This document shows positions 62,140-64,000 of a stretch of DNA of 64,000 bases, one piece after another (position 1 is the stretch's first letter; each line of letters opens with the position of its first letter). Origin of the DNA: Burkholderiales bacterium. GTDB lineage: Bacteria; Pseudomonadota; Gammaproteobacteria; Burkholderiales; JAEUOS01. The DNA lies in contig JAEUOS010000141.1 of the NCBI GenBank assembly GCA_016790695.1, positions 1 to 64,000 of the forward strand, read 5' to 3'. Under the pieces are notes generated by a model. It ran no database searches. It was not told the DNA's origin and saw only the letters and a program-made list of their open reading frames with translations. The position numbers were made by a program, and so were the translations under genes.

Positions 62140-62901
62140 CTAGCGCGGCGCCATCCGGATCGCGCCGTCGAGGCGGATGGTCTCGCCGTTGAGCATCGCG
62201 TTCTCGATGATGTGGCGCGCGAGCGCCGCGTATTCCTCGGGGCGGCCGAGGCGCGGCGGGAACGGCACCTGCTTGCCGAGCGAGTCCTGGGCCTCGGGCG
62301 GCAGGCCCATCAGCAGCGGCGTGAGGAACAGCCCCGGGGCGATGGTGACGACGCGGATGCCGTCGCGCGACAGATCGCGCGCGATCGGCAGGGTCATGCC
62401 GACGATGCCGCCCTTGGACGCCGAGTAGGCAGCCTGGCCGATCTGGCCGTCATAGGCCGCGACCGAGGCGGTGTTGATGATGACGCCGCGCTCGCCGCCC
62501 GCGTTGGCCGCGCCCTTGGACATCGGCTCGGCGGCCAGCCGAATCATGTTGAACGTGCCGATCAGGTTCACGTTGATGACGCGGGTGAACATGTCGAGCC
62601 GATGCGGGCCGGTCTTGCCCACGGTCTTCTCGGCGCCGCCGATGCCGGCGCAGTTGACGAGCCCGTGCACCGCGCCGTGCGCCGCGAGCGTGTCGGCGAC
62701 GACGGCCTTGCCGTCGGCCTCGGACGACACGTCGCACTTGACGAAGCGGCCGCCGATCTCGGCGGCGACCTTGGCGCCGCGCTCGGCATTCATGTCCGCG
62801 ATGACGACCTTGCCGCCGGCGCCCGCGAGCATGCGCGCGGTGGCCTCGCCCAGGCCGGAGGCCCCGCCGGTGACGATGAAGACGCTGTTGCTGATTTCCA
62901 T
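62140..62901 (-). CDS. Short-chain dehydrogenase (type II 3-hydroxyacyl-CoA dehydrogenase-like)
   Basis: A 253-residue NAD(H)-dependent [36 protein letters not shown] gives the cofactor loop TGxxxGxG and an Asp (favouring NAD). [10 protein letters not shown], the catalytic Ser in [18 protein letters not shown], and YSASKGG (Tyr-x3-Lys) are present. The long loop [23 protein letters not shown] resembles 3-hydroxyacyl-CoA dehydrogenase type 2. The start follows CAGGGAGAG-type context; a terminator separates it from hppA upstream. Confidence 0.88.
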   Translation of the reverse strand: MEISNSVFIVTGGASGLGEATARMLAGAGGKVVIADMNAERGAKVAAEIGGRFVKCDVSSEADGKAVVADTLAAHGAVHGLVNCAGIGGAEKTVGKTGPHRLDMFTRVINVNLIGTFNMIRLAAEPMSKGAANAGGERGVIINTASVAAYDGQIGQAAYSASKGGIVGMTLPIARDLSRDGIRVVTIAPGLFLTPLLMGLPPEAQDSLGKQVPFPPRLGRPEEYAALARHIIENAMLNGETIRLDGAIRMAPR

Positions 62902-62947
62902 GATGGGATTCCCAGGGAGAGTTGACGGCCGCCTTGCAGGCGGCGGA

Positions 62948-62983
62948 AAGAAAAGCGGCCCGGCGCTTGTCGGCGCGGGCCGC
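62948..62983 (-). terminator. Intrinsic terminator after hppA
   Basis: On the minus strand GCGGCCCG pairs with CGGGCCGC (8-bp stem; an inner GCGC/GCGC pairing extends it) followed by TTTTCTTT. It lies 25 bp past the pyrophosphatase stop and ends that transcript before the dehydrogenase gene. Confidence 0.75.
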
Positions 62984-63008
62984 GTTCGCTGGCAGACCGG
63001 GGCCGCGC

Positions 63009-64000
63009 CTACAGCAGCGGCACCATCAGCAGCGCCACGATGTTGATGATCTTGATCAGCGGGTTGACCGCCGGGCCGGCGGTGTCCTTGTAGGGGTCGC
63101 CGACGGTGTCGCCGGTGACCGCCGCCTTGTGCGCATCGGAGCCCTTGCCGCCGTGGTTGCCTTCCTCGATGTACTTCTTGGCGTTGTCCCACGCGCCGCC
63201 GCCGGTGCACATCGAGATCGCGACGAACAGGCCGGTGACGATGGTGCCCATCAGCACGCCGCCGAGCGCCTTCGGACCGAGGATCAGGCCGACGAGCACC
63301 GGCACCAGGACCGGCAGCAGCGACGGGATCATCATCTCCTTGATCGCGGCGGTGGTCAGCATGTCGACCGCCCGGCTGTACTCGGGCTTGGCGGTGCCCT
63401 CCATGATGCCCTTGATCTCGCGGAACTGGCGGCGCACTTCCTCGACCACCGCGCCGGCCGAGCGGCCCACCGCTTCCATCGCCATGGCGCCGAACAGGTA
63501 GGGGATGAGGCCGCCGATGAACAGGCCGATGATGACGTTGTGGTCGGACAGGTCGAACGCGGTCTTGACGTGCTTGACGCCCTCGAGCGCGTGCGTGTAG
63601 TCGGCGAACAGCACCAGCGCCGCCAGACCCGCCGAGCCGATCGCGTACCCCTTGGTGACCGCCTTGGTCGTGTTGCCGACCGCATCCAGCGGATCGGTGA
63701 TGTCGCGCACCGACTTGGGCAGTTCGCTCATCTCCGCGATCCCGCCCGCGTTGTCGGTGATCGGCCCGTAGGCGTCGAGGGCGACGATGATGCCGGCCAT
63801 CGACAGCATCGAGGTGGCGGCGATCGCGATGCCGTAGAGGCCGGCGAGCGCGTAGGCCGAGTAGATCGCCAGGCAGATGACGATCAGCGGCCAGCCGGTC
63901 GACTTCATCGACACGGCGATGCCGGCGATGATGTTGGTCGCATGACCCTTGGTCGAGGCCTCGGCGACGTACTTGACCGGATGGAAGTCGGTGCCCGTGT
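63009..64000 (-). CDS. hppA: Membrane-bound proton-translocating pyrophosphatase, C-terminal part
   Basis: The visible 330 codons (N-terminal part lies beyond the right edge) are the C-terminal half of an H+-translocating inorganic pyrophosphatase. It couples PPi hydrolysis to proton pumping at the inner membrane. [85 protein letters not shown]-like later helices and [51 protein letters not shown] are present. Lys in GNTTKA marks the K+-independent class. The stop is followed by an intrinsic terminator. Confidence 0.93.
   Translation of the reverse strand, partial: TGTDFHPVKYVAEASTKGHATNIIAGIAVSMKSTGWPLIVICLAIYSAYALAGLYGIAIAATSMLSMAGIIVALDAYGPITDNAGGIAEMSELPKSVRDITDPLDAVGNTTKAVTKGYAIGSAGLAALVLFADYTHALEGVKHVKTAFDLSDHNVIIGLFIGGLIPYLFGAMAMEAVGRSAGAVVEEVRRQFREIKGIMEGTAKPEYSRAVDMLTTAAIKEMMIPSLLPVLVPVLVGLILGPKALGGVLMGTIVTGLFVAISMCTGGGAWDNAKKYIEEGNHGGKGSDAHKAAVTGDTVGDPYKDTAGPAVNPLIKIINIVALLMVPLL

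Noticed and set aside
1-64000. CRISPR arrays, insertion sequences, phage genes, rRNA or tRNA
   Set aside because: I saw no regularly spaced repeats, transposase or integrase motifs, attachment-like repeats or cloverleaf sequences. A covariance-model tRNA search would settle the RNA question.

Overview
The window is about 70% or more GC, with dense, mostly short-gapped gene clusters. Its gene content points to a betaproteobacterium of the Burkholderiales, with a metabolically versatile environmental lifestyle. The evidence is four Bug/TctC-type periplasmic solute receptors, two class III CoA-transferases, LysR regulators divergent from catabolic operons, a DUF3579 gene, and the neighbourhood murJ, rpsT and SirB1. 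No rRNA, tRNA, CRISPR array, insertion sequence or phage gene was recognised. The assignment to Burkholderiales is inference from gene families, not from a marker tree.

Layout. 0-1.5 kb: the tail of an unknown gene, then an MFS transporter. 1.5-7.4 kb: a minus-strand hydantoinase/oxoprolinase operon (hyuA, hyuB, Bug receptor) with a divergent LysR gene. 7.5-9.6 kb: a Rieske oxygenase with a divergent LysR gene. 9.7-15.9 kb: a minus-strand run of three Bug receptors, a class III CoA-transferase, a crotonase and an exported methyltransferase-like protein, then a divergent sulfatase (16-17.5 kb). 17.5-24.1 kb: a formate/nitrite channel facing a hemerythrin across an FNR-like site, then DUF2189, a cysteine-free glutaredoxin-like protein, a cupin, a dihaem cytochrome c and a histidine kinase. 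24.2-28.2 kb: two tandem Tat-signal methyltransferase paralogues, a B12-binding radical SAM protein and a phosphoglycerate dehydrogenase. 28.6-33.9 kb: a Kef-type antiporter, a universal stress protein and a P-type ATPase. 34.1-36.8 kb: cobalt-type nitrile hydratase (alpha, beta, activator) and a hydroxyisobutyrate-dehydrogenase-like gene. 36.8-41 kb: an ABC importer operon ending in a GMC oxidoreductase.

The most notable locus is 41.1-43.1 kb. A thioredoxin-domain protein overlaps by ATGA a gene whose reading frame is interrupted by one in-frame UGA, within Asp-UGA-Gly-Ser-Cys-Thr-Ser-Cys. The frame continues 80 more codons after the UGA. A bacterial SECIS-like hairpin starts 11 nt downstream of it, with a GUC loop. 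This is best read as a UGSC-family selenoprotein, which standard gene calling would split or truncate.

43.3-53.7 kb holds a likely ring-cleavage catabolic region: FAD monooxygenase, ring-opening amidohydrolase (barbiturase/cyanuric acid hydrolase family), CoA-transferase, a MmgE/PrpD protein, a molybdenum hydroxylase large subunit and a second ABC importer. 53.7-64 kb is more housekeeping: an alpha/beta hydrolase, a VOC protein, pyrD, a LOG-family protein, DUF3579, rpsT, murJ, a SirB1-like protein, gamma-glutamyltransferase, a short-chain dehydrogenase, and the C-terminal part of a K+-independent membrane pyrophosphatase running off the right edge.
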